The notes under the pieces were generated by a model. It was not told the DNA's origin. It did no database searches and was given only the letters and a program-made list of their open reading frames with translations. The position numbers and the translations under genes are program-made. Source: Nymphaea colorata (taxonomy: Eukaryota > Streptophyta > Magnoliopsida > Nymphaeales > Nymphaeaceae). Taken from it: a DNA stretch of 60,000 bases. Shown piece after piece: positions 1-11,852 of the stretch (position 1 is the first letter of the stretch; every line of letters starts with the position of its first letter). Where the stretch lies: NCBI RefSeq assembly GCF_008831285.2, contig NC_045138.2, positions 30,477,934-30,537,933 of the forward strand, read 5' to 3'.

Positions 1-21
1 TATGTGTTCCATATGCTCCAG

Positions 22-1563
22 CCTATGCAATACGCAGGTAACAAGTAAGCAGACATTATTGAGCCATGCCGAGGGAAAGAAGCACAAGGCAAAAGCACGA
101 GCCTTCCATTATGCAAACAAACCTCCTAATGAAAGTCAATCAACTCTAAGTGAGAAGAGTTGTGCTAATGGGCATGCAGAAGTGGCTAATGGCCTGGAGA
201 AAGTTGATCATCCAAAATCTGCTGCTACTCCAGAAAAGGATATGGAAAATCCACCTGAAAGGCATAAAAGAAAACTGGAACCAGAAAATGGTGCTCCAGA
301 AACTAAAGATGGACAGGAATCAGACCTGAAACCTGATAATGCAACTGTGGAAGAGATCCTGAAGAAAAGAAAAAGTTCAGATGCTAATGTGTTAAATAAG
401 GAGCACAATGATAAGATGAGTAATCTTGAAAATGGACAAAACCTGCATATTAAGTGGAAGAAGTTGATTCGGACAATCTTGAAGCAGGTATTCTTACTAC
501 TTTTTGCTTTTTTCAGATTGTCTCCTATTTTTTATAGCATGTCCCAACATAGGAACAAATAGATGACCAAAAAAACCTACTTTGTCAAACTTTTTGAGGT
601 TATAATTTGTTGTTAAGGGAGCAGCTATTATTTTGATGTTGGCAAGATATACGTTTATGAATACCACTTGACCTGTCAGCAGCACCATACAACATGCTGC
701 ATGGGGAGAGATGCTGATTAATCATTATTTCATTCTAGATCTTGTTAGCAATTTCATTGGTGGAGTTCATTATTCTCCAGGCACTTGTGGCTTTGAGTTT
801 GAAGCAGAAACATGCTTATTTTGTGTCAAATTATCTAGTATATGCCATACTGGGTAGCATTATGATCTGCCATTGAGTTCTTTAATTGCAAAGCTGGTTT
901 ATTTAACCGTTGAAGTTAGTATGGAATTGATCAATGTTATCTGGCCATACTATCAAGTGGTCACTGGTTAATTAGGTTGCCAGTGCCATGATTTTTGGTG
1001 GGACTCTTTTGGCTATGTGACCCAGTTTTCCATGGTAACTTTAGTACTTGTCTATGTGTGGTCCTGAAGCAAGGCAGTTGCTATCAGAGATTACCCTTTC
1101 GAGTCCTCAGTTAGCCTGCAGATACTGTTGGAAACGTTATGTGATTGGATCACCATAATATGAGAATGACAGGAGATTCCTCATAAGTTGTCTGTTTTTG
1201 ATGTGGACTGACGTGATTATCTCTAGTGTTCATTTGTTGCATGAATATTCTTCAAGTAATGTTTTGATCAGTCTGGCAGTTAATTTCAGAGTCCCAATGG
1301 AGCCCTCAAACTGAAGAAGCTGCAAAAGCTTGTCATCAAATCGCTTGAAGCTTCTGGGGTTGCAAATGATGACAAGGGCCATCTCAAAAGCTTGATGCTG
1401 GATAAGGTGAGGTTTTTCAAGTATAACATTTTCCTGTTTTTTTTCTTCAGTTTTGCATGTTTGGTGAGAATGTTTACGAGTCAGATGTTGTTTGCAGATC
1501 AGTTCTAGTTCCCACTTTGAGCTCAATGGGAAGTTGGTTCATTTGGTGCCGAAATGTAGTTGA
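22..1563 (+). CDS. LYAR-like nucleolar zinc-finger protein (5' partial, 3 exons visible)
   Basis: Exons are 22-487, 1290-1406 and 1498-1563; all junctions are GT-AG and in phase 0, and the stop is TGA at 1561-1563. The first exon gives a U1-type finger: Cys, 12 residues, His, 5 residues, His, in the stretch LCNTQVTSKQTLLSHAEG followed by KKH. A long Lys/Glu-rich, low-complexity middle follows. The end reads IKWKKLI then LKLKKLQKLV, the conserved C-terminal block I associate with plant LYAR homologues. These are nucleolar proteins linked to ribosome biogenesis and growth; that role is family knowledge, not seen here. The first finger cysteine is missing in the simple reading: residue 6 is Ser. 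A CAG acceptor at 19-21 would place it in an upstream exon outside the window, so I start the coding part at 22. The N-terminal LYAR zinc finger should lie upstream. Family call fairly sure; exact ortholog unknown. Confidence 0.72.
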
Positions 1564-2006
1564 ATTGGATTTATTGCGCTACTGCCCACCGTGGCTGCCA
1601 ATTCCGTTGACGGCTATAAGCAACGGCAACTGTTAGCAAGTGCTTGTCCAGACGCCGTTCGTTTGACGCAGGCAGTGCGAGTTTTCCCGATGCAGGAAAG
1701 AAATGGCAAAGAGAAAAGCGTCTCCATTCTCCTATAGCTTTGTTATTTGAGGAACTCCCTCGTGGGGAAGGAAAAATAGGCATCTTGTTTGAGTCTCTCT
1801 CTCTCCCCCTCTCTCTGAGGTGCGAATGCGCCAGTTTTGTGCTCAAAGGTGCTCGGCCTGTTATTGTGTGTTGAGTATTCTTATTGGAAAAAAGCCCTTC
1901 TTCAATGAAGACGGTCGTGTTTAGAGGAGAAATATGTTCAATTGTGTACCTTTGAGTTGCTTTCTTGACGAAAAGTGGCAGTCTTCAATGAACTTGTTCC
2001 TTGAGA

Positions 2007-2012
2007 AATAAA
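2007..2012 (+). terminator. candidate poly(A) signal of the LYAR-like gene
   Basis: AATAAA lies 444 bases past the stop codon of the LYAR-like gene. Position and motif fit a plant polyadenylation signal. Near-upstream elements in plants are loose, so this is only a candidate. Confidence 0.35.
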
Positions 2013-3299
2013 TTCCACGGATCCTCCGGTGTCACGCTTTGATGTAAACACCATCATGAGCAAGCACAAAGTTTGAGAATAGAACGTGGACATTGATTCA
2101 AGTTCCTCACTTTACTTTAGCACTCTTCACAACTCTGAGGTCAAGTTTTGTGGTACAATCCATTGCTTGGAAAAGACATTGCTTGGAAAAGACTTGAAGG
2201 CCTTCCTGCCAACCGACCGTTCATGGTCTAGGAGAATAGCATCCACAAAAATTGAATAACAATACAGGCCTGCCCGCCCAATCAGTTATGTTGCGCATGA
2301 TTGTCTGGATAGTTCATGTATGAGTCATTTTTTTTTTCTTACGCATCGAGTTCGAGTTCATGAAATAAATGCCTTAGCTATCAGACTCTTAACATCTTTG
2401 AGGCTCTTTACTCATTTATTATAGAAGAACCATTTGTCCTCATGAATATCGTAGTTGGGAGGTTGGGAGAAGCTTGTTCTTCGCTTGTGCACAATTTCTC
2501 ATGATTATTATATGCCGATAAAACTGGGCTGGCTAAATGTATGAAAATTGATCATTATATAAGGTTCAGTACCACCAGAAGTACTGAAACTCCAAAATAA
2601 AATCTGAATCATTTATGTTAGTAACTCATAAAATTCCTCTTCTAGAATTGATATTCCGTCCGTGGTTGGCGGTTGGGACTTGAGCGTGTGTAAGGACCAG
2701 TGCCAAGTGGCTCTTGAATTTTGAATAATTCAAGCTAAATTAACCAAGTTTAACCATGATCAGAGTGCTTGATCCTATCATAATCTACCTTTCAATTGAT
2801 TGAATCGGAAGCACAATAATGAACAAAATTGTAACTTTTCAAGAGCAGTTATACGGTAAATTGGCCATCTCAATGTTAACAACAATCATGTCAGCTCTTG
2901 TTGCTCCACTCATGCGCGCTTCTTTGGAGAATGAGAATCGCCGTCGAAATCACTTTTCCGTCTGCCATTGCAGTCTCACCTCACCTGCAAAAGTTGCCTG
3001 GTAGGTTGGATCTGAAACAGCAAAATTCATTTGACGCTGCGTCGGAGTCGATGATCTAGTATATCAAAACAAATCTATCCTTTTCACCAGATATGACCCA
3101 CTTGCAAACTCTTATCTAAAATTGTATCATCTTTAAGAATAAATTGAGGAAGATCTTGGAGACTTACGGCGTTGCGGACGATCATATTCAAGGTTTAACT
3201 TGGTTGTATTTTTTAGTAGTAATGGAACAAAGAAATTAAACGTGTCTCTCTTGCTCCCCGAAGCATCGTCATGGAACTCGCCACCTGCTTGGTTTTGGC

Positions 3300-3660
3300 C
3301 GCAAGCAAATTGCATGGTCATCCATAGATTCATCCACCGACGCGTGGGTATTTCACTACCATCATCGTCGTCGTCGTCTGCATCACGGATATGTTCATCG
3401 TGGGCATCTAAAATGTGCAAAATTTTCAGGCTTGGTCCGGACATTCAGAAGTCGCCAATTCACTGCGAAGACCATCATCACGGCCATTGATTCGTCCACC
3501 GATATCCGGATATTTCACCATCACCCACATCCTTATCCTCATCGCCGTCTTGGATTTATCAATCCTTCACTCTCATCATCGTCGTCGTCGGCGTCACCAT
3601 CATAAATTCATCTGCTGACTCGATATTTCAATACTCAACTTCATCATCATCTTTGATGCC
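3300..3660. repeat. imperfect CAT/CGT trinucleotide-rich repeat
   Basis: Two similar blocks of about 150 bases each carry a CATCATCGTCGTCGTC-type core followed by a run of ATC, CAT and CGT triplets. The short open frames here (both strands, about 60-100 codons) are simple translations of these triplets and do not look like protein families. Confidence 0.5.
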
Positions 3661-4489
3661 AATAATACCTGACAGACAAGGAAACATCAATACTTAAAAT
3701 CTATTTGGATTTTGTACCTCATTCAGAAATTAAGAAATTTGGATCTTTCGAGGTTCTGATCTTAGGCCAAGCATTTAATGGGAATACCACGGCAGCTTGA
3801 ATCCAAATTTCTATGTTTTTTGAATTGACTTTCGGATAGTCGCCAAGATAAGAATGTAGATACATTGTTCATGCCGATCTCCAGATTCTTGTATTAAGAT
3901 AAATTAAAGAAGTCAGATGGAGAGTTTCATCAAAATTTCGGGCTTCAGGGATTTTGGAAAAGCTTTCTTATTCTAATAACACAACATTTCTTGAACATAA
4001 AACTATAAAAGCTCTCTAATTATGAGTTGAAAAGTTTTTTTTAGTCTTTTCTGTTGTCCGCATATACTAGAAAGCACAATGGGTATCTTCTTGACTAATT
4101 TAGACCACATTAACTTCTTGTTGAGCAAAAGATTGAAAATTTTTACATTGAAAGAGAAGTTGGGTGTACTTCCAAATAGCGTCTCAAATTATTTCATAAG
4201 AAAGTGTGCTGCAAGACAAGCTTCTGCCTGTTTTCTAACGATGACATAATAGGTTAAAAATACTTCCAAATAATATGCATATGCATTGTTTTCGCTGACA
4301 TATGATAAAGTTAGATGTAGGTTGGATTGATTGGAACAACATTTTTTAGATTTCTTCGTTTTTGTTTGGGAGATTTTGTAATTTGATATCTACCAATGAA
4401 ATCATTCAGAAAAACTAACTAAAATTACTACAAAGATTCCTTTATGAGGATGGGAATGGGTAAGGATATACAATGAGTATGGGCCATCT

Positions 4490-4640
4490 TGGGCACGACT
4501 TGAACTCAAGTGCAAGTTCAACTCAAGCTCGACTCGCTTAATAAATAAGTTGACCTTGAATTTGAGTTTAAACTTCAATGAGTCAAATTCGAGTTGCTTG
4601 AGCTTGACTTGTTTAAACTAGACTCGGTTCATGTCTTTCG
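4490..4640. repeat. degenerate TCAAGCTCGACTC-type dispersed plant repeat
   Basis: Tandem-like alternation of the words ctcaagctcgactcg, tcgagttgcttgagc and similar is typical of a widespread plant repeat with subterminal degenerate motifs. The element borders are not clear. Confidence 0.4.
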
Positions 4641-5250
4641 TATTTGTTAACTTTTAGGGGTATGCCAATAATTTTTTATGGATTTTAATACCTTTACGTG
4701 GTAAGTGCAAAAACAATCCTTCTGAATAGTCCATTAATTCTACGACGATAGTGTCTGCCACACTGGATATTGTATGAGGAGACGACACAACCATGAAAAA
4801 GGAAAGCATAGAAACAAAAAAAAGAGTACCAACTAATGCAAATTTTTGGACAAATACTCTCAGTTGGTGAAGGACGCCGTTTCTTCTACTAAAGTTTTTA
4901 ACTGAAGTTTCTGTACTCTTCTAAAAAACCGTTCACAGTGGAAGAGTGAATTTCTTTTGGTCTAAGGCAATGTACAGTTTTACAAAGGAGAAACTCATTT
5001 GGACCACATAAAAGGACCAAGCTTATAAATCAAACAACAATGTGAGCATGCCGAAGGTTTGAAGCGCGGTTGCCCTAGTGACCTTAGGCAATAACCATGA
5101 AGAGGTCCCCTTGAGAACTTCCGCAAAACTTCAGCTGAGTACCACCTCTTACCTACAACATTTTGTTCCAACCTCAGTTCAGCCAAGTTGTTATGAATGG
5201 TCTTCGTCTGTCTGATCCTGACAAACTTTGTTATCTATATCGGTGGCTTT

Positions 5251-5388
5251 TAAGGGCCGTTTGGCAGTGGAGACACTTTGTAAGTGTATCATGAATCCGT
5301 TCTAAAAATTGGGGCAGGTTCATCGGTTGATGAACATGCTCCAATTTTTAAGAAAGATTCAGTGTCCCTACTACCAAATTACCCCTTA
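5251..5388. mobile_element. short MITE, PIF/Harbinger-like
   Basis: The left end reads TAAGGGCCGTTTGGCAGTGG. The right end, in reverse complement, reads TAAGGGGTAATTTGGTAGTA, and both continue with GACACT. These are terminal inverted repeats of about 28 bases bounded by TTA/TAA, the target duplication expected of PIF/Harbinger elements. Length is about 138 bases, with no coding capacity. The superfamily call rests on the 3-bp target and on the GGGCCGTTTGG-like ends. Confidence 0.6.
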
Positions 5389-6105
5389 TGTAATTGGGAA
5401 TGGGTAAATTCTAAACGAACTTGAAACAATATGCTATTATAACACATATTTATAATTGGATGCTCCTACTCCTTTGCGCTTCCTCTTTCTCTCTCAACTC
5501 TTCCTCTTTCTCTCTCAAGTGAAACTTACTCTCTGAGTGTCTGCTCATCCTTTAGAGGAAGCTTGGTTCCCAGGGTAAAAATTGGTCTTCTTAAATTATG
5601 GCGAATGAACTCGAGCAAATCCATTTATAAACTGTGAGCTAATCAGTCACGATTTTTAAACGTAATCTACACTGTCTTCTGAGATTTTTGGTCCAAAAAT
5701 GAATACAAAATAATACTCACTTGGAAAGGGCACTTAACCTTCAACCTTCTAAAATACTTTGAATACGTATCCGTCCTTAACTTCCGGATGTTCCACTTGC
5801 ACCTATGGATTTGGCTTGCTCAAGGTAGGACGCCTACGTACAGAATTCAAACAATGACTACAAATCTCACAGGTCACAAACCCTACCGTGCCAGCCATTT
5901 TTGCAACTGTATCTAGAACGTTTAAGGAAACAAAGTTTCTTATTGTGTATTGCAATAGTTCAAGCAAGGAAGATGTCTCGCCCCATGTGGAACGATACGT
6001 TAGGGTTGTAGGAATAATAATACAGCAGAAAATGTTCTACAAAGATCACGTGAACTTTTTCATGGTGTTGCATTGGCAAGGTACATTGATTGGGAGCAGG
6101 CACAC

Positions 6106-6219
6106 TAAGGGCATCATTTGGCAAATGAAATACTTTGTGAATATTCCATTAATCCACTCCAAACTTTGTGATAGAATCATGAAATATGCAGAGTGTTCCC
6201 TCTGCCAAACGACCCTTAA
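6106..6219. mobile_element. short MITE related to the one at 5251-5388
   Basis: The left end is TAAGGGCATCATTTGGCAAA. The right end in reverse complement is TTAAGGGTCGTTTGGCAGAG. The inverted repeats are imperfect, about 20 bases long, and bounded by TAA/TTA. At about 114 bases it resembles the 5251 copy in both ends, so the two are probably the same family. An open frame of 220 codons at 5888-6550 runs straight through this element and is not a gene. Confidence 0.55.
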
Positions 6220-6391
6220 GAGTTCTGTCCTAGAGCATTTCTCATCATCACAATTAAAAAGACACAACAGATTCATATTAGCTAACACAGAAGAGAGTCT
6301 GTTTCAGCTGGTCATGGTTTCAAACCTCGTTCTTGTTCATGGAGCAAAGGCGACTCCGACTTATATTGCTTGTTTGCGTGAAGATTCTGAG

Positions 6392-6493
6392 GCCCCGTTT
6401 GCTTCACCTACTTTCCCCATAAAGTTAAATCAGTTAATCTTAGGAAAAATTATTGATTTTTTCAGGCTGGATGAAACAAAACATCAACAGGGC
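6392..6493. mobile_element. candidate short foldback MITE
   Basis: The left end GGCCCCGTTTG and the right end ACAGGGCC with AAACAAAA inside form imperfect inverted repeats about 100 bases apart. No clear target-site duplication is visible, so this is tentative. Confidence 0.35.
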
Positions 6494-6989
6494 CATTTTT
6501 TATGGGCATATTGCCAAATACACTTTACTTTCTCTGCGTGCTCAACTTGACATATAGCAAAGTGATGCCCTACCTGCTCTCATATGATTTCTCCTTCCTC
6601 ATACAATATGCCCTTTTTGTTGCACCACTTCTGGCCCCAACAAAACTTTCTCATCCTGCAGCTGAGGATATATACTTTAGAGTCTTACACTGGTCACCAC
6701 TTGAATTGTTGCTGGATAAAGAAACAATGATTGGATCTCCTTTCCCAATCTCCAATCTCGAACAAATTAAAATAAAGCAAAATGTTTCATGGTTATATTT
6801 TATGTCTTTCCTAAAAGAAAAGTTTGATTAATCTGCCATAGTTTTGGTAGCTAGCTCACATGCAGTTTGTACATTACATTTTAATTATTAGGTGGCTTAG
6901 GATCTGAGAAGTTTAAATTTGGTTGAGTGGGAAGAGCTTGGACCACTAGGTCAATCAACTTGATGGCATAAGCCAGAATCATCTTCTAG

Positions 6990-7205
<216 letters not shown>

Positions 7206-7372
7206 CACTTGTAAACTTAGTGTTGTGGGGATGGTGAAAGTGCTTACTTTTGGCCCACAGATCAAGAACAGGACCCGTACCATGAGATTAATTTTCTTTT
7301 GCTCTTGGCTACATGCATCTTTTCCTCTTGAGAGGGGCAGAGAGGTGTATGGGTATGCAAGAATGAACATTC

Positions 7373-7375
<3 letters not shown>

Positions 7376-7418
<43 letters not shown>
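7376..7418. repeat. (GA)n microsatellite
   Basis: An uninterrupted (GA) run of about 21 units, immediately before the hAT-like MITE at 7434. Confidence 0.9.
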
Positions 7419-7420
<2 letters not shown>

Positions 7421-7433
7421 CCACAGTGCCGGA

Positions 7434-7576
7434 GCCACAAGTGAGCCTACACGGGCTGCAGGTTTTCAATGAGGAGTGCACCTGGGTCCTGGGACCAGCC
7501 GTAAGAGCTGTCGTCACTAGATCCAGGTTTGCTTGTTGTATGCTCCCCTGCAAAAAATTTCTTGCTCCGCCATTGA
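7434..7576. mobile_element. hAT-type MITE, CAGTGGCGGAGCC family (copy 1)
   Basis: The left terminus is CAGTGCCGGAGCCA. The right terminus in reverse complement is CAATGGCGGAGCAA, matching at 11 of 14 positions. Flanking 8-mers are GATTACCA and ATTTACCA, a 6-of-8 match consistent with an aged 8-bp hAT target duplication. There is no coding capacity in 143 bases. Related fragments lie at 15058-15201, 18732-18910 and 58090-58271. Confidence 0.65.
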
Positions 7577-9871
7577 TTTACCATTGCACTCGACGTAGTC
7601 TGTCATCTATAATATTGTTCAATCCTTACTCCATCACTCCATGTCTCACATGGACGTCGGGAACACGATTTGAAAGCAGAATTGGCACCTTCGACCATCC
7701 CTCATGTCAGTTCGTGTCTGTGTGTGTGAGGCTTGAGCAAGTGCTTGTATGTGAATGCAAGCATGTTGGCATGTATGGATTGTAAGAGCATCTAACTAAC
7801 AGGACCCGTAGAACATGTCAACTAGTTAAGAACAGCTAATTAAGAAAATGTGAACTCATTTTCAGTATTTCACTGGACATGTTGCTATTAATTTTAAAGC
7901 TAAAAGGTTAAGGTGCAAATTTCAAAAGCAGAAACAGAAGCGACCCTCCATTTGTCCTTAACCTTAAAGGAGCCATTGTACAGTACTTCACATCCTTCCC
8001 AGTTAACATATTCTAGGGACGCCTGATCACAGGCATGCTTTGAAGTGAGAAAGCATAACACAAAAATGAACATCCTTCTGCTCAAGGGAACCCTTCTCTT
8101 CAATGATGGAGGAGCTTTCTCTAAGGAAAGAACCCCAAGGATGGGGTAAGTCAGGAACATGAGAATTCATGGTTTGACCATTATATATATGGTTCATGAA
8201 ATATGTGCAACAAAAAATATAAAGTTTTATGCGCTAATTATGATTGCTCACCAAAGCTCATCAAATCCTTATCCAAATTCATGATTGCTCACCAAAATGG
8301 ATGCTGGGCATGGAACTGCGAATGAATATATAGCTTTTCACAGAATAAGAACGATATAAATAGCTAGGCGAAAGAAAGCAAGTGCAATATTATTAAATTA
8401 TTACGCCGAAATGATGTGAACATGATGGGTCTCGTCAAGGCTGATGAAGAACCAGCATGTGTCGTCACATATCCACTCAAAAGGTCAAACATTCAACTCA
8501 ACGTAGCTTATAGTTAAAAACCTTTTCTTTTCACAGTAAAATTCTTTGCCTTGGTCCACCTCATCTAGAAGGCATACTGTTTTAGAATATCACAATTTAC
8601 CTAGAAAATTCCAGTGGAATCAGGACATTTTCAAAAGAAGAAAGCTCCCCTTATTTGTAGCCGCATGATATTTTCTCGAGAAAAAACGAAAAAAAATGTA
8701 GATTATAAGGTGATCTTTTTTCTCTAAGAACGAGATCTGTGATGACAACCCTTCACCAAGATATGATTTATTCCCGAAATGTTACCAACCCTGACATATA
8801 TTATAATTAAATGATGCGTAGATCTTGAATGATTTATAGAATACTGAAATCTCCTTGCAACAAATTGAAATGCTCTTCCAGTTGTTTACTGAATGTTGCA
8901 AAGAGAAAAGGACGAGCACCTTTTTTAAAAAAAATTCACCTCCCTCCTCCTTGATGCACGCGGATATGTGGTCCAGTAAGAGAAAGCTAGCTAGCATCCC
9001 AAGAGCACCACTAATGTCTTTATTGTTGGTTTTGCAAATTAAGATAAAATAGGATAGCTTGGTCTGCAATTTATTAATTTCTTACGCTTTTTGCTCAATT
9101 ATCGACGGGGAACCAATCATGTTTGAAGCAATTGTTCGTTTATCGATCAAAATTTTCAAATATCATTGACCACTATGTTAAGAGTGACAATGATGATGAT
9201 TCTCCAAATTCTTTACTGTTTTTAATTGATTTTGCTGCTTAATTTTATCTCTGGGAGAAGATGATTTGGATCTATCTGTCTGATATCTATGTCGAATTTG
9301 ATTCTGATTATTCTGGTTACAATTATAAGATTTCTTTTGCTGAACATTTGAAACCAGTTCTGTAGTTAATTTGTTTACCAGCTGATAGTAGTCAAAGTTG
9401 GCCATATGTAGCTATATATTATATATTCTTGGTATTTTATGTTGTTCACAATGAGTTATCTGTATTTATTTTCAGAAAAGAAAAGAAAAAAAAGTGCCCA
9501 GATTGTAATAAGAACATCGACAGTACAAATACGTAAGTAATAACTTACTAAAGCATCAATCAAATGCTAATATAACAGCGAAACAAAAATAATTCGGCAT
9601 ATTCTGCAAAGAATTTGACTGATAAGAGAAAGGGATTTGAGGATGTTGGTCATTCAAGCCACAGAATTAATGTTAAACCTCTCTCTAGATCTCTCCGTTT
9701 CATAATATATATAGTTAGCCACATGAAATGGCATCGTATAGATGGATTGGTGCTATTTAAAATAGAAAATGGAGGATTTTTTAATTGAAAAGAGAAAGGC
9801 GCATGAGCTCACCACCTTTATTCCCTAACCAACATGGCAATACTGCCCAGCTTTCCAATCCCTTGGGCAAA

Positions 9872-9879
9872 TATTTATA
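9872..9879 (+). promoter_or_regulatory. candidate TATA box of the MIR156 gene
   Basis: TATTTATA lies 115 bases upstream of the hairpin. MIRNA genes are transcribed by RNA polymerase II and usually start within a few hundred bases of the hairpin. The spacing fits, but other AT-rich stretches nearby (for example around 9706) could serve. Confidence 0.3.
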
Positions 9880-9987
9880 CCCATACCGAGGTAGCTCTCT
9901 CCTCGGCAATTGGTGGTAGGGTGGTCTTATATGCAGGAAGAAAACAGGTGGGTATTCCCTGTTTCTTCTCCTGAGGATCTCTGTCCA

Positions 9988-10084
9988 TGGAGGTGACAGA
10001 AGAGAGTGAGCACACATGGGGGTTTCTTGCATGAGAGCTCATGCTCGAGGCTATGCGTGCTCACTTTCTCTCTGTCACCCCTCT
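9988..10084 (+). ncRNA. MIR156: miR156 precursor hairpin
   Basis: The 5' arm holds TGACAGAAGAGAGTGAGCAC at 9994-10013, the exact mature miR156 of the a-f type. The 3' arm at 10059-10079 starts GCTCACTTTC and ends TCTGTCACC; it pairs with the mature strand apart from a small bulge and leaves a 2-nt overhang, as a miR156 star should. The lower stem GAGGTGACAG pairs with CTGTCACCCCTC. The loop contains its own stem, GCATGAG with CTCATGC, at 10029-10044. miR156 directs cleavage or translational repression of SPL transcription-factor mRNAs and holds plants in the juvenile phase (family knowledge). It stands alone, with no second miR156 or miR157 hairpin seen nearby. The primary transcript probably runs on into the CT-rich DNA after 10085, but its exons cannot be read here. 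Confidence 0.95.
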
Positions 10085-10283
10085 TTACTTCTTCTTCTTT
10101 CTTTCATCTCTGCGTATACATGTGTTTGCTGTTGTATTAATAACTCCAGTTGGACTTTGCAACCGAGGATTCAGATAGTAGGAAATCAAAATGAACAAGC
10201 TTTTGTTGTAAGTGCCAATCCCTCTCTCACTCTCTCTCTCTTTTTGCATGTTTGTTTCATATATTGCATGTAATATGGATCAA

Positions 10284-10343
10284 AGGATGCTGCAGATTAC
10301 TTTCTTCTGGTTCAGGATGCTGCAGATTACTTTCTTCTGGTTC
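10284..10343. repeat. 30-bp tandem duplication downstream of MIR156
   Basis: The unit beginning AGGATGCTGCAGATTACTTT occurs twice, at 10284-10313 and 10314-10343, without a mismatch. It lies about 200 bases after the hairpin and so probably in the primary miRNA transcript or its intron. Confidence 0.85.
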
Positions 10344-11814
10344 TTGTGCTTCTGATGGAGCAGACTCCACACGCGCACACACATACACACATATACAGAG
10401 AAAAAGAAAGAGAGACGTGTTGATTGTACAGGCAGTATCTCGTGTTGGATGCTTCAGCGGATCCGACGTCCTTCTGGTGTTGTTTTCATACTTAAGAAGC
10501 GCGCCCAATCCGAATAACAGAATCCTGATTTCTTTTCCTTAAACAAATCACGCGTGCTTGTCTCTTCTCTCTCTCTCTCATCCATCGATGCCTTCCTGGT
10601 AGCGCTCCCCAGAAGGCTTAGGGAGGAGAGCAAATGGTGGCAGCAACCACTGGTGTTCTTTTCTCGCTGTCATCTTTTCGGGAGTGGTTCCCTTCTGCGG
10701 GCTGCCTCCTCAATCCACTGATTCGCCCTCCTCTCTCTCTCTCCCTTCCCCTCTCTCTGGGATCTGATTTTTTCTGTTCCAAATGAACGCATGACCATGT
10801 GAACGACGAAGCCTTAATGAAGATCGGCATCCAAATGATCAGAAAATTACCTGCCCTTGAACTGTTTCTGACTCTTCTTCTTCTTCTTCTTCAGATTCTA
10901 AACCCCAAAACAAGTAAAAAGCAGTCACACCCTTGCCTTGACAAAATGTTACCACGGAAGATCTGGATCTTTTCTTTTTCATCTTCTGAAGTCTGTGTAG
11001 GAGGCTGGAGATACACCAAGGAGCGGTGTGATTCTCCTTCTAGGCTTGTCGTCCCTTTCCACGCGCTCCGGGACGTTCGAAAAAGTAGTCCACACCCCAA
11101 CGTGGGTTTGACATGACTGTTGCCATTCATGAACGAGGATGGTCCACAACCTACTTCTGTGTCGCTCTAGCTTATTGAAACTTGTACTTGATTTATAGTA
11201 CTTATCCTGTTATCCAAGAGTTTTCCGCGCCAAAGAAATTTCTTTACTTCTTATACATATTCTTGGATCTTGATAATAATGGCAACAGTAAAAAGCTCAG
11301 ATTTAAATCTTGCCCGAGTGAAAATCTTTTCTAATGCTTATCTTCTTCTGATAAAAGGGTTAATGTTTTCTTACCTCCCTTCTCCCAAGATAAACGTGTA
11401 GGTCTCTCTTTCTAGCCGACCAAAGAGAAGTAACTCTTCCACGCCCATCAACAATTGGCAGACCTAACCACAACCATTTGAAATTCCAAAGCCCTTTGCC
11501 AGCTAGTGTTGGAATCTAGTCTACATGCTGCATATAACACAAATAACTTTCTCAAGGTCCTCTGCCTTTCTTGTAGGTCAATGGGGGACGTCCCCTCATC
11601 TTCCAGTTGAAGTGTTCTACCATGTTCATAACATTTAAGGATTACCATCTTCATTCTATAGCTCCAATTGTTTTGAAAAACCATTTTTCCTACATGCGCT
11701 GTAGTAACTCAAGTGACTGTGTCCTATCATCTCCATAGCATCTAATGTATTGTTTTGAGAAGCGACGACTTAGTTATGACTTGTCAAGTTCACCTAATCT
11801 AGGGAACGTATGAG

Positions 11815-11819
11815 CTCTC

Positions 11820-11852
<33 letters not shown>
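11815..11852. repeat. (CT)n microsatellite
   Basis: A (CT) run interrupted once by an extra C. Confidence 0.85.

Larger units (their letters stand above)
1564..5247. other. 3' UTR and gene-free DNA
   Basis: After the LYAR-like stop comes about 450 bases of probable 3' UTR, then AT-rich DNA with no open frame that looks conserved. Small direct repeats occur, for example a 17-bp unit repeated at about 2160-2193. The trinucleotide-rich and Ser/Glu-codon-like repeats inside this stretch are listed separately. I see no RNA gene. Confidence 0.5.

Noticed and set aside
3133-3618. Frames of 67-103 codons with Asp, Ser or His runs
   Set aside because: They come from CAT/CGT triplet repeats. Low complexity in every frame, no family resemblance.
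5888-6550. A 220-codon open frame on the plus strand
   Set aside because: It runs through a MITE with inverted ends and into a second foldback repeat, and shows no domain or conserved motif.
9781-10542. Short open frames around the MIR156 hairpin on both strands
   Set aside because: They overlap the hairpin or CT-rich leader-like DNA and show no protein family. The RNA gene explains the conserved part.
10588-10617. Short inverted repeat GCCTTCCTGG with CCAGAAGGC as a possible second miRNA
   Set aside because: The stem is only about nine pairs with a short loop, far too small for a plant miRNA precursor.
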